Shown: positions 29,801 to 41,800 of the stretch, piece after piece
Numbering within the stretch: position 1 is the stretch's first letter
How the letters are laid out: each line of letters begins with the position of its first letter
NCBI RefSeq assembly: GCF_028858725.1
Contig: NC_084773.1
Span: forward strand, 3,710,350 to 3,774,349
DNA length: 64,000 nt
Source: Colius striatus
Lineage: Eukaryota; Chordata; Aves; Coliiformes; Coliidae
Reading direction: 5' to 3'
The notes under the pieces: model-generated
Told to the model about the DNA's origin: nothing
The model's database searches: none
The model's input: the letters and a program-made list of their open reading frames with translations, nothing else
Program-made: the position numbers and the translations under genes

Positions 29801-32800
29801 AGCAGAGAAGATGGTTTGGGTTCAGCAGTGAAAGGATGCTGTGTTCAGGCTGGACAAAAGGCTGGTGGCCCCGGCAGCTTACTCACGCTCATGCAGGGAG
29901 CACAGCCCGGTGCAGCCCCAGCACATGCCCACACTGCACTCCCAGAGCGTCACACCAACTCAGGCCAAGGCAGACTTTAAACTCGTGCTGGTTGCACAGC
30001 TCTAGGAACAAAGTATTTACTGAGAGCCCTTGTGCAATGGTACAAACTACCCCTCAGCTGAAGCCCACGCTTGCATTATTACAGGCTGCCATACAGGAGA
30101 CAGCTCTCCCCTGCAGAAACGCCCTTAGCTTTTGGTGTAAATGTACTTCACTACTACTGTAAAATGCATATTCATCAGAAAGAAGAAATTGTAATAAGGT
30201 AATATTACAGATTATGGGTTTTGGAAAGCCTTACAGTGATTGCAGAACACTTTCTCTCTTCACCAGTTTCTCCCCATACATAGTGATGCCGCTTTGATCA
30301 TTTGTTTCAAGACATTTTTATCTGTGTCCTTCCTACAGAGCTATTCATCGGTAAGGAAAAAGCACTGGCTGACCATGTCTCACTTGGCTTGCAGAACTGC
30401 TTACTTTGTTCTGATGTTGCTTTAACTTTCCTGATTAAAAAGGCAGCAACTGGTAAGGCTGCAGCCCTGCTATCACTGAACTGAACAGGTAGCTGGGTGC
30501 TTGCAGGGCTGCTCACAAAATGCATTTGAGCTGAAGGTTCAGGCTGCCGAAGAGCACTTGTTAATTCACACTCTTCTTCAAAGTTTTCCCTTTTTTAATT
30601 AAACACGAATTGTGCTAAATATTCATAATGTTTTATCCTCTCAGAGGTAAAGTCTGGGTAAAACTCTCTGAAATTAAAAGAACCTTTATATGCAAGGTCC
30701 TCCTGTGATCTGTCCTTACTCTCAGGTATCAGTGCACCAGACAATACACTTCTAGGCCAGTTCTTCCCATGCTACTGTCCACTGCATTATTTAGACTTGG
30801 ATTTTCTAAAGTATACCTTACTTCAGAGAATAATTCCACAATTTCTGAGCTGACACATCAAAACTTTGATTTCCAGGCTAGATAAGCACTCATGATACCT
30901 AAATTGCTATTGGCATAAACTGGAGCAATCAGTTCTTTTCACAACTAAACTCAATGTCTCAGTTAACCACTTTTTTCAAACTGAAACCTTGGGGTCTTCT
31001 AACAAGCAAGTTTAAATACAAGACATGCCAGCATTATAAACCTGGAGCTAATAGTGATGCCAATTCCAGCATGGAAAAGGTAAGGCTAGACCTCAAATTC
31101 TACACAAACTTCTGGTTTTGATAAGAATTTGACTGCTTCAATTTATTCCAAATACAGGTTTCCAACCCTCTGGCATATTTTCCCCGCAAGATGGAACTGC
31201 AGATAACACTTTGCATTTGGAAATCTACACAAATTGAGGTTATACTTCTAGAAAACACTTGCAAAGTATTCTTGCAGCTGTGATTGATCTTGCAACAGCC
31301 CAAGACCCTTCTGAGGTCAACTCAAAGTTTTAATTGCACACTAAAACTCTGACATACTTTCCATTCCAAAGCTCAGGCTCTTTCTCAGAGCGCAAATGGA
31401 TGTGAAGTGGTAAGACAAGAGGTTTATTCAGCCATGCCAAAGGATGAAGAACACAACAGTGCTGGGCAACATGCAACCCCGACTCACTTCACCATCCGGA
31501 CAGACTCTTGATGCTCTGGAAGTTGGTATTAACAATGACTGTGGGGTTACACCATAGTACAAGGCAACAAACCCAGCATCAGCACCTGGACAGGCCTGCC
31601 ACATATTTCTACCTCTATGCAGCCCTGGACAATTAAAAGTCATATTAAAACTCACATAAAACGAAAGTGAGATTAAAAAAAACTTAAGTTCTCTGAGCAG
31701 CTTTCAACCTACAGAATAAATAAAGCTATGCTATTGAAAGGAAGAATTAAATGACAGCGATTTCAACCTGAGGACAAGAAGGATTTTAATAGTTTTAAGT
31801 GCAAATCTTCCCATTCCACACTAACAACCGATTTTTAAAGAAATAAATAAGTGTTTTGGTTTGTTTGGATCATTTCCCTTCTAAGGCAAACAATATTCAC
31901 TGAAGTCTCCACATGGACACTTTACCCAGAATAATGAGTGTGCTTTGTGGGCTCTAGAAAATAATGTCTGAACAACCTGTCTTTTCTTTTTGTTGCTGGA
32001 ATAGAGCACAAGGGAAAGCTTTCTGGTACAGGTATTAACAGGACTTGTTCAAGATAGCTGCTCTGGTCAATCTCCCAATGTAACAGAGGCTGCAATGTTG
32101 ACTAACTCATCCCAAAAACTTGAAGTAATCTTCAATATTTAGTTATTGCAAAAACTCAGCATACCTTGTTCCTACCTGAACTCCACACACTAAAGGAAAT
32201 CATTCTGTGCACGGTACAATTAACCTCAGTAACTCCCTCTGCTGTGATAATAGTAAAGCAAACAGAACTGTATTTTTAGGATTATCCTCATCTTAAAATT
32301 TTACCCAAATGTCCAAATTCAGCCACAGCTGGTGACAAGCCTGTGTAAAAGACAGCAACTAGACACTGCCGTGCAAAGCCAGACCTATTTTTAAAAGGGA
32401 CAATGCTGAACATTCCAGCAGAATAAAATCTGCCCCCACAGAGGGGTTTCAGTTGTGCAATGTAACAGACAAGTGCTTTTCTTAACCTGGCCTGAGCTCA
32501 TCCTGTGCCTTGAGGCACCTTGATTAACACCCGTCACCACTTCACGCTGCTATGGTAACTGCTTGAGCTACTTTCAGGTAACTAAGTCTTTTGTCATTTT
32601 ACCAAGTTACTCAGTTCAGCTACTCCTGGGGCAATAAAGTATCAAAGTTTAAATACACTTGCGGTAGAAAAATAAACGGAAAACTAGTTGTTGTTTTGTT
32701 TAGCGGGTGGTTGTATGATCCCATCCTCCAACACCAGGTGCACCTTATAAGAAGGGGTAACAAAATATCCACTGCAGAGAAAATAAATAATTTACCTTCC

Positions 32801-35559
32801 TCCAGCTGCAGCTGTGCTAAATAACCCGGTACAGATTTCTAGTCAAACAAATTTGCACAGAAGGACTTGCCTTGCCTTGGCTATTCGGTTCTGTAATGCT
32901 CCCATAACTGATGGGAGACATAGAGATCTGTTGTGAGATAAGACTTCTTCCAGCCCTCAGCAGTTTACATCCCAGCCCCTCAGCAAACCCACCCTGGCTG
33001 CTTCCAGCTGCAGCAAAGGCACTGAGGAGCAGAGGATGTCCCTCAGGCAGGCAGCTCCCAAAAACACGCAGCTTCACCCACTACCTCAGCAGGAAAGGAC
33101 CCCAAAGGCAAGGACATGGCACACATAAACCACAGCAGAATGATGGAGGAGCCAGGGAAGCACAGAGCAGAAAGGCTGGCTTTTTACAGCAAAGGGTCGG
33201 GAGCAGTGGAGGTGTGTGTGATTTCATTAGACTAAGCTGCCACATCAAAGAATGTATGGTCTTCACAAAAAGAGGAATCAAACAACTTTAGTGTCTGCTT
33301 TAGCATTTTTTTCCCTTTGCCTAGAAGATCTCCACCCTCTCCAGACAGAGCTTGAAGCTGCTTGTCTTGAGCTGCACTGGCAAACGGAAAGCACAGACAT
33401 GATTGAAACCCAATCTGATGAGAAGTCACAAGCAGCATCCTGGGAACATACTGGTGGCTCATAGCTCAACACACTTCACAAAGTGTCTAAGGGTCTCCAG
33501 TGATGGGTAACACTTGGAGTCGTTAACACAGAGGCTCAGAAAGAAAGGAACAGAGCTAACAATGACAAGCTCTTTACTCGTTCTTCCTATAGACTAGCAA
33601 CACCACCCAGGCAAGATTGCCAAAGGCTACAGACCTGCAAAACCAACACGGACACATCACCTTTGCTATCAAAAGAAACTTATAGGGGATGTGTATCAGT
33701 GCAGCCACTTCACTGCATGCAGGCCTGAGACTGCAGCAATGACAGGAGCCTGGGCCAGAGCAGCAAGCGCCTTCCCCACCACAGGGAGCTCAGATCCGGC
33801 ACTGAGGGACCACCCGGGTGCTCCTTAGGAGTAAGTAGCAATCTCTAAGGAAAGCTTAAACATCACAACACCAGAGAAATCCTCGCTGGCAAAGGTAATA
33901 AAAACCAACAGTGACATGTAAAAGCCCTGGAGAATCCCAGATCCATCGCTCTGGCACTGGCATGGGGGAGGAATACGGAGCAGTGATTTCCAAACTGCAG
34001 TCAGTGGCACGTCAGCACATGGCTGAGTCCTCCAGACTCAGTTTGGAGAGCACTCATCTGACGTGCTGATGGCTCCATCTCCTCACTTCCAACTTCTAAA
34101 CCTCATTATGTAAGTTTGACATACATGCGATGCTTTCACAGTAGAAATTGACCATCAGGACTACTGAAATTGACGCAGGGACGTTTCCCAGCCTCAGAGG
34201 CAAGAGAGACTACAGCTGCCATGTGAACGCAACCACGAAAAGCAGTTCTTCCTCAGACATTTGGAAACCACTGTCAGAAAGGAAGCCTGAAAATATCTGA
34301 TCCACTTCTACAAAACCAAAACAGGAATGACACTATTTGTCCTGAAATGCACACTGTGTCATGTTAAAAAGGAACACAAGTAGGATTAAAGCATTAAACA
34401 CCCGGGCAACCCCCCTTAACTGCATGAAGCTTTGCATACTTGCCTGGTTTTGGTTGCAGTACAGATTCTACATAAGCACTACGAGTGCTTTGAGTGTCCA
34501 GGAGAGACAGGCCTACTTTACACAACTAAATCCTGATTTTCACATTTCTTTGTTGAATTATTTATTCATTTGTATAACTCTAAGAAAACGGGGACATAAA
34601 TAAGGTGTCTTTTAAGTCACTCACAAACTTCTCCAATACAATTACCCTAAGTTTTGATGTGGTGAAAAATCTCCTTCTCAATTTACTTTAAAATCCATCT
34701 CTGGATGCTACTATGAGCTGAGCAAACAGGTTACAACACCCTGCAACAGAACTACTGTTCCATCCCATCCCTATATGTACCAACAAGGAAATACCTATGC
34801 CTGAGTGCAATATTGCCCCTGAGCTGCCCATAAAATGATCCTTTTCTTGATCAGTTACAAGAAATCTCTTTTCACCACATTTAATCGAAATTCATGACCA
34901 TATGCAGGCACCTTAATTCCTTCTGCTGTTTACCTTTTCACAAACCTACTCATCACCACTTTGCATGAAAATCTTCACTTTTTTCATGTTCTTAAGTTTG
35001 CCAAGTTTCAAGCACACAACACTTTGAAGCTTCTCTTCAGCCTCTAAATCAGCCTCACCTTGTCATCTCTGCCCAAGTCTTCATCCACACAGGCCAGTGC
35101 ACTCCTCAAACCTCACATCCAGAGCCATGGCTGCAGAGCACCCCACCATCAACACTGGCACTAGAATTATTTAACTTCAGGATTTTGCTTCATATTTCTG
35201 TCCAGGTTTTAAATTAATGCTGGAAATTCACTTTTAATGCCACTGTGAAGTTTCTTTAACAGCATTCTTCTGAGTGCAGGGGTAGTTTGGGGGAAGATCT
35301 GCAGCTGACCCAGAGCCTACTCAGACACCTGTGAACCGCAAGGGCAGTGCCTCTTGCCTTCACTTCCTCCATCAGCTATTTTGAGGCAGTTATCGGAGCT
35401 GGTTGAAAGAGTCACAGTTTCCCCTTACCGAATACCTGTCATAAAAAGCGCTCATCCAGGTGATTTACTAGATTTTAATTTCACTCTTTACACTTTTTAT
35501 CACTCAAGGAGAACTGCTGCGAGGCCGGTAACCCTCCATCCTCCTCCTTCATCACACCC
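20861..35559. other. Intronic stretch, nothing firm
   Basis: Part of PHF2 intron 1 between the third CR1 and the CpG island. It has short A- or T-runs (about 23150-23195, 28187-28198) and no recognised exon or mobile element. Confidence 0.55.
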
Positions 35560-37094
35560 GGGCCGATGACTGCCAGCCCTTCGCTTCCCCTCCCTGCGGT
35601 GAGCGCGGTGCCGGCCAGGCGAGCAGACGCGGTCCGCGGGCTGTGAGCTGCCCGTGGCCGGCAGCCCCCGCGCCGCCACACCTCGCCCTCGCCCGCCGCA
35701 GCTCGCCGGCCCCGCGCGCGTCCGCAGGGCGCAGCTGAAGCGGCTTCCCGGCTAATTAGGTGAATTTTCAGGTTCTCGGCTTCGCAGCCGCCGACTTCCC
35801 CGTTTCTCACAGAGGAAGAAAATAACCACACACGCTTCTGAAGTTACGCCCGGCCGCCTTAACTCCAGCGCGGGCACCCTCCCATTGTCTGCCGCCCCGG
35901 CGCTCCGGCTGGGCGGTTTGGGGAGAAACGAGCCGAAAAGAAGAGTACTCCGCCCCGGCCCGCCCTGCTCGGGCTCCGGGCTCCCCCTCCCCGCCGCCGC
36001 CCGCCGCTTCCCCCGCCCCGGCGGCCGCCGCTACGGCAGGCCCCGGCCTCGGGCGCTCCGGTGGCGGCGGCAGGCCCGGCCCGGGGCGGTCGGGGCAGCC
36101 CCCCCCAAACCCCCTGCCCGCGCCGCCGGGGAGGAGGCCGGCGTGCGGCGCGGCGGCGGAGGGCCCCGCGGGGCGGGGGTGCCGTGCCCAGGCTCAGGGG
36201 CGGGCTCTGGGCGAGCGGGGTCTTCCCCGCCGCAGGGCAGGCGCGTTCGCCCGCCCCGCCCGGCTCCCGGCGCGGAGGGGCTTCCCCCGCCCGCCGCCCC
36301 TGCGCCAGCGCGGGCGCCGAGCCGGGCCCCGCCGCGCTCCGCGCAGCCCTCGGCCCGCCCCGCCAAGGGTTAAGCCGCAGGGCCGGCGCGGCGATGGCAG
36401 CCCTGTCAGCTGGGAAACGCCGCGGCGGCCCCTCCGCCCCGCTCCTCCCCGCGCCCGCCGCCCCGGGGGCCCGCGGAGCACGGAGCGGGTTTGGGGGGGG
36501 GGTGCCCGGAATCCTCCCCGGCCGGGAGGGCTCGGCCCGGCGCCCGCCGCGCCCGGTGACAGGGCGGCGGAGCCCCGTCTTCCGCCGCCGCGGCCCCGCG
36601 CTCCCCGCTGCCCTTCCCCGGCCCCCGGGCGTGCCGCCGCCGGATCCCCCGCCGCCACGGGGCCCGCGCCGCTGCGGGAGCGGCGTGGGGCCGGGGCAGG
36701 GCGGTGCGGGACGCCGGCATCCCGGCCCCGAGCGCCCGCCGCCGCGCTCCATCGCCCCGCCGGCCGGCGGGAGCCATCCCCTCCCCAGGCAAAGCACAAT
36801 GGCCCCCGCACCCCGGTGACACCGGAGCCCCGGCGGTGGGGGGGGGGAAGCTTTGTGCGGGGAACCCGGCAGAATTTACAAAACAAAACACACACACACA
36901 AAAATACAACGGGGAGAGAGCGAGCGGGAGACGGGGGCAGAGTGGCTCCTCCTCCTCCTCCTCTCCAAAAAGGCCTGTTGGAAAACTGCACACGGCGGCG
37001 GCTCCGCTCCCCGCGCTGCCCGGCGGAGAAAAGGCGGCGGAGGGCGGCGGGACCGCGGCGACAGGGGGGGGAAGGCCCGAGCTCTTTGTGTTAC

Positions 37095-37192
37095 CTGCCG
37101 TGAAACCAGTCCTTGCAGGCATCGCACTCGATCATGAAGCGGGTTACGTCGTAGGGCAGCCTACAGATGCAATAGACGGGCACCGTCGCCAT
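37095..37192 (-). CDS. PHF2: PHF2 coding exon 1, N-terminal half of the PHD finger
   Basis: PHF2 is a nuclear PHD-finger/JmjC protein. The PHD reads H3K4 methylation and the JmjC part is linked to H3K9me2 demethylation as a PKA-activated coactivator (family knowledge). The ATG is at 37192-37190 and 32 codons plus two bases follow: [20 protein letters not shown] then [12 protein letters not shown], ending AG before a GTAACA donor. Visible zinc ligands are Cys8, Cys10, Cys23, Cys26 and His31; the remaining Cys residues must come from exon 2. The match to human is nearly exact (Ile for Val at position 9, as I recall). The start is fixed by the family's N-terminus. PHF8 and KDM7A are paralogues, but the MATVPVYC opening favours PHF2. 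Confidence 0.95.
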
Positions 37193-37196
37193 GTTA
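37185..37196 (-). promoter_or_regulatory. PHF2: TISU/YY1-like element over the PHF2 start codon
   Basis: The gene strand reads TAACATGGCGAC, close to the TISU consensus SAASATGGCGGC (differences at the first and eleventh positions). It also fits the YY1 pattern AANATGGCG. TISU elements combine transcription and translation initiation on very short leaders. Confidence 0.4.
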
Positions 37197-37320
37197 GCTC
37201 CCTTCAAAACAAGGCTGGACGCCCGGAGGAGCGGGGCGAGCGGGGCTGGCGGCGGCTCCTGCCGCGGGGTCGCTCCGGCGGCTGCTCCTGCCCGAACCGA
37301 CGGCCAATTTGCGATGTCGA

Positions 37321-37403
37321 GGAGAAGGGGGGGTGGGGGTGGTGGGGGGGAGAAGGGAAGGGGGGGGAAGGAGGGAGGGAAAAAAAAAAGGGGGGAAAAA
37401 AAA
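37321..37403. repeat. G-run/A-run low-complexity tract with G-quadruplex potential
   Basis: The plus strand carries at least six runs of three or more G within 60 bases, followed by A-runs. On the PHF2 strand this is C-rich. It lies 130-210 bases upstream of the PHF2 ATG, within the likely 5' UTR or core promoter. Confidence 0.85.
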
Positions 37404-37594
37404 GAATCAGATAATGCAATTACGGCTCCTCAAGGGCGGGCGAGCAATGTCAGAAAAATAATAAAGGGCTTCCCAAAGTTTGGCCGCATGGTTCCTTCGG
37501 CTCTGCGAGCGCCGACCGGACTGGGGCTTTTTTTGTTGTTGTTGTTGTTAAATGATTATTATTCAAAATGTTTGGCGAAATGCATTCTATTGCG

Positions 37595-37609
37595 TGCCCC
37601 CTGGTGACA
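37595..37609. promoter_or_regulatory. PHF2: CTCF-like core motif
   Basis: TGCCCCCTGGTGACA matches the CTCF core GCCCCCTGGTGGC except near its end. It lies about 400 bases upstream of the PHF2 start codon, between the two CpG blocks. This is a motif match only. Confidence 0.4.
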
Positions 37610-37668
37610 GTACAGTACCGAGGCTTTTCACAAACACTCCGAAATGTAGCCCTTTCCTTGTCATCCCC

Positions 37669-37676
37669 TTACGTCA
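37669..37676. promoter_or_regulatory. PHF2: CRE/ATF-like site (TTACGTCA)
   Basis: TTACGTCA on plus is TGACGTAA on the PHF2 strand, a CREB/ATF family variant. It lies about 480 bases upstream of the start codon in a CpG-rich setting. This is a motif match only. Confidence 0.35.
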
Positions 37677-37679
37677 GCT

Positions 37680-38030
37680 CGCAACATCGCAGTGTTTCCT
37701 CGGCCGGGGCCGGCGGAGCGGCCGGGTGAGCGCGGCCCGCGGGGGCTCGGCGCGGCCGGGGGCGTGGGGACCGCCCCGCGGCCGGGAGGGTCGTTGGAAG
37801 GCGGCTCTGGATCTCCCCTCAACCCTGGCTCGGGCGGTGGCGGGACCCGCGGGGGCGGCTCTGAATGTCCCCCACGCCCCCCGTCCCGCGTCTGGCGGCG
37901 GGGGGAGCTTGCCGAGCCAAGCCCCGGGGCCCCGCTGGCCGATGGCAACTGCCGTGGGTGCCAGCGGCCCCTTCAGCAGCGACAGGGCCCCGCGGGTCGG
38001 GTGTCCCGGCGGTGGCGGTGGGTAAGGGGT
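37680..38030. promoter_or_regulatory. PHF2: Upstream CpG-rich block of the PHF2 promoter region
   Basis: A GC- and CpG-dense block about 0.5 kb upstream of the PHF2 start codon, separated from the main island by an AT-richer gap (about 37400-37680). It may be promoter-proximal regulatory DNA. Confidence 0.6.
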
Positions 38031-40596
38031 GAGAAACTGCTGCTGACTAACACCGAGGAAAAAAAAAATCTGACCTTCTTTTGAGTTGGTAGAGTTATTC
38101 TACTACTTTTAAAGTTACCCAGAAACTTTCTGTGTCACAAGCACGGCGGATACACCAAAGAGAAAAGAAATACCTGGTGGCCATGAGGGACCCGAGGGAA
38201 GCAGGAGGGTGCTGAGTGCCAGGGGGCACATAACACCCGTGTAGCCCCAGGCTGCACATCCCCACAGACACCGGCTTCCCCACAGGCAGTGGCTCTGATG
38301 GCAAAAAAAAGAACCCTTGAGTTGGAACTGAGACTGAGGATGCAGAACTTTACTCCCTCTCAACACCCCGACTCAGAAGGCTGTTGACAAGGCTGTACTG
38401 TGGGGTGTCCTGGGGCCATTTGTGTCCCAAGGGTCTTTGATAGCCACTGGCAGGCGTCCTGAGAAGCACAAGGTCTCCCTACGAAGCACATACAGAGGGA
38501 ATCCCACCCGGGTTGTGATTTTCATTCTAGTTACAAGGGATTCAGCATCTCAAATCTAGCACGTTTGAGGAGGGGGGATAAAAACTTCTCTTTGTCTTAG
38601 AACAAAAAGAGAAAATGGACATTCCATTTTTCATCAGCCTGCAAAAATCCTCAGAAATCACCTGTGGAGGACAAAGGAAATTCAAGGGGGCAAATGGCTT
38701 CACTGCTAGGTTGTTCTACAGAGATACACACCATCAGTACAGGCAGAAGCTGCCTGGGATAACTGAAGAGGGGCTGTCAAAATTATTTGCCTTGCCCACT
38801 GAATTTCCATGCCACAGAGGTGACTTCCAGCCGGTGCTCGTGCAGAGCTGCCTTTGAACAAGCATCAGAAGGGGCACGCTCTGGTCCACCATGGATGTTT
38901 ATGGGAGTGGAATTAAATTTCTGACATAGCTAGAGGTGTGGTAATGGGCAGGAAGGTTACAGGCCTGGATTTTAAATCGTGACTCAGTTGTTTTGAATGT
39001 CTCAAGATGCACAAAGGGCCTGTTTTCCTCATCACACTGCGAGGTGTAAGAACCTGCCCTCTAAAGGCCCGACGGCTTCTGAGCTTGAATTGATCTATCG
39101 TGATTTGAATTGCTTGGAGTTTCAACCAGAAAGTAGAAGAGCAAATCTAGGGAGCTAAGCAGGATGAGGAGGAAGGGCTTGGGAACCATCATGGGAGGTG
39201 TACTCATCTTTGCAGAGTCCATTCACTGCTCAGCAATGTCAGGTGCATCTCAGCACTGGGTTTAAATGGAGGGTTGTGTGATCCTGCCCCTTGGTGCAGG
39301 ACAGTCACAGAGAATTTGTGCTTCATGCCTCTGCCTGCCCAAAGTGCATGCAGCCACGAACTGGAGTGCCTCTCACCTTTCTTGGAACCAGCACTTCCAT
39401 TTCCATGAGCACTCACAAGCACAGCAGCTCACCTCATTGTCTTCTTGGCTCTGCTCACACCAAACCCATACATTGGGTGGAAAACAATATTCCCGTGGCC
39501 TTTCTTCAAGCTCCACGAGCATCTCTATGAGAACAGCCCCATGTCCAAAGCACCACCCAAACTTCTCATGTCAGTGTGTCTTCACTGCAGCTGCTGGTGA
39601 CCTGAACCCTCATAATGCCACAGGGATTCTACTGAGCACAATAAAGGGCAGCCAGGATGTGCACAGGGTCAGCCAGACACTGTACTGCAAAGGGGCTGAG
39701 CAGCTTCAGGCCTGCCCCATGGGTGATGGCAGCAGGGCTGTGCTCACAGCCTCAGGGTTTTCACTCCTGTCCTCTGGAAAGTCAGTTGGATCATCAAGTT
39801 GTGGCAGAAGCTGCCAGAGCCAACATTGCTGATACTGCGTGGAAACAAATTACAGGAGGCTGGGCAGCTCTATTCTGGCAGCTTGGTCATCTTACTGATC
39901 ATTTTGCAGATAAAGCAAGCAATTGGTGGGGCTCTCTCATTGTCCTGGCTTTTCTGTGAGTATTTCCATCTAGAAGGCTCACAGGGACGGTGCTGGGCAG
40001 CTCTCTGGCCAGGAGGTGTGAGTGGTGGGGCTGTGCAAAACATAACCCCATCACCAAGTTAACTTTGAAATCCTGAAGTGAGTTTTCAATACATACTTTA
40101 AACCAGCTGGAAGAAAAGCCAAAAGAGATGCCCAGCAAACATCTGGCTGGTGGCCGCAGACACTCCCATCAGCTGATGGCCCGGGGAATCCAGGGGCTGC
40201 ACCCCACAGAGATCTGCTGCTGTCCTGGAGCTCACGGGGCAGGACGGGGTGTCTCAGGAGCATTTAAATGACCCAAGAACAGAAGTCTCGCTGGCAGTGA
40301 CAACCTGAAGCAGGCACTTCGGCAGAGCCTCCATCTGCTTTCAACAGTGACAGCTCACAATATCAGGCCCTCTGGTCCCATGGCTGGTGTGGTGCCCAGA
40401 GGGAGCTCAGGCCTGCTCATCAGCAGAGACACACTGCTGTCAGCTTTGGAGGTTCACAGTTTTCCCTCACTGTTTTGTATCTTTCTTCCTGTAGATTTCC
40501 TTTGCAGCAGGATATACAGGGTCCTTGTATTTTATGATGCCCTGAAGCCTTAGACACGTTGTCCTCCACAGTTATTTCATGCTACTGTAGAGGAGC
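38031..40596. other. Intergenic stretch upstream of the PHF2 CpG island
   Basis: About 2.6 kb of sequence of ordinary composition. No exon, mobile element or RNA gene was recognised. An open frame at 39266-39832 has no recognisable protein character. Confidence 0.6.
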
Positions 40597-41020
40597 ATAG
40601 AATCATTGAATTGTTTTGGTTGGAAAAGATCTTTAAGCTCATCGAGTCCAACCCCTCCCCTCACCCTGCCCAGCCCAGCACTAACCCATGGCCCTCAGCA
40701 CCACAGCTCAACGGCTTTGCAATAGCTCCAGGGCTGGGCACTTCCCCACCTCCCTGGGCAGCCTGGGACAGGGGCTGACAGCCCTCTCAGGGAAACAGTT
40801 CTGCCTCAGCTCCAATCTAAACCTCCCCTGGTGCAACTTGAGGCCATTTCCTCTTATGATATTACTCGCTACTTGGGAGAAGAGACTGACCCTCACCTCA
40901 CAAACACCTCCTGTTAGGGAGTTGCCGAGAGTGATCGTGTCTCCCCTCAGCCTCCTCATCTCCAGGCTGAACATCCTCAGCTGCTCCCCATCAGACTTGT
41001 GCTCCAGACCCTTCCCCAGG
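40597..41020 (-). mobile_element. CR1 LINE, 5'-truncated 3' end
   Basis: Read on the minus strand this is a CR1 3' end. The plus text begins catagaatcattgaattgtt (the complement of the CR1 terminus) and continues with ttggaaaagatctttaagct, cctccctgggcagcctggga and ctcctcatctccaggctgaa. It is non-coding. Confidence 0.9.
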
Positions 41021-41640
41021 TCTTATGCTCTTTCCCATCATGGATATTATACTGTCCTCACCATTTGTTTCATATGCACCAGGAGCTCCCTGGTACTTGG
41101 GGTGTGCTTTGACAGAGGTTGTAGGAAAAAAAAAACCCCAAACTTCCCAACAAGGAACACGTGTACATGTTCCACTCCCCTGCCTCGTCTCCATTGCCAC
41201 TGGCTCCTCCCCATCGAGTGGGATGGGGGTGGGCTCTGCAGCTCTCTTCAGCCTCTGCAAGCAAAGGGAATGTCTGAAGCACCACTACTTATTCATGTTA
41301 ATAAAATAACCTTCCCAAGACACAATATTCCAGCACATCCCACTCATGCCACTCCCCCCTCCACCTTTATTGTCTCTTTCTCAAGTCTTGGTAAAACTCT
41401 ACAACAGCCAGTTCAGGCAGCACACAGCAGCTGTAAATGCAGATGAGCAGATACAATAATCCCACAGCAAATCAAAACAGCCTCTGCCTCCAGCATGGCC
41501 CAGCTGCAGGCAGTGAGAGGGGACGAGGCCTTTCCTAGCAGCAGGAGCAGAGAGGTGCTGGCGGCCCCAGTATCTCCCTCCAAACCCATCTTCCATGCAA
41601 CAGCCTCACTTCATCACTATGCAGGATGCCTCAGCCCCCA

Positions 41641-41800
41641 AACCACATCCAACTCCTATCAATGGCGTCTCAGCCCCTCAAACCACATCTGATCCCCCTC
41701 AACCACATCTAGCCTCCTCAAACCATGTCCAACTCTTCTCAATCATATCTCAATCCTTCAAACCATGTCTGACCCCCCAAACCACATCCAACCCCCCCCA
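41641..41800. repeat. 20-bp degenerate minisatellite, 8 copies
   Basis: Units begin aaccacatct or variants at 41641, 41661, 41681, 41701, 41721, 41741, 41761 and 41780, an almost exact 20-bp period. Divergence is greater than in the other two arrays. Confidence 0.85.

Larger units (their letters stand above)
1..37094 (-). other. PHF2: PHF2 intron 1 (5' part, at least 37 kb)
   Basis: No second PHF2 exon was found. I looked on the minus strand for the expected continuation of the PHD finger (a [20 protein letters not shown]-like peptide) and saw none. I therefore take the whole stretch as first intron, which is also very long in mammals. It contains three CR1 fragments, a possible LTR at the left edge, and long tracts without recognisable content. 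Another gene nested here is not excluded, but none was recognised. Confidence 0.75.
35560..37330. promoter_or_regulatory. PHF2: Main CpG island over PHF2 exon 1
   Basis: About 1.8 kb of very GC- and CpG-rich sequence covers coding exon 1 and the first 1.5 kb of intron 1. This is the standard vertebrate setting for a broadly expressed TATA-less promoter. The transcription start cannot be placed from sequence alone; it should lie upstream of 37192 on the minus strand. Long open frames here, on both strands, result from the GC bias and are not genes. Confidence 0.85.

Noticed and set aside
1..35500. A second PHF2 exon
   Set aside because: I searched the minus strand by eye for the rest of the PHD finger and found no match. 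A short exon could still have been missed; a TBLASTN with PHF2 would decide.
35859..36991. Very long open frames in the CpG island (up to 312 codons, both strands)
   Set aside because: GC-rich DNA has few stops. The translations are Gly/Pro/Arg/Ala runs, overlap in several frames and match no protein; the region is the PHF2 promoter and start of intron 1.
39266..39832. 188-codon plus-strand open frame
   Set aside because: Composition and overlapping frames suggest chance. It has no recognisable domain and no promoter or splice support.
40688..41446. 252-codon plus-strand open frame
   Set aside because: Its first half is the antisense of a CR1 3' end and the rest has no recognisable protein.
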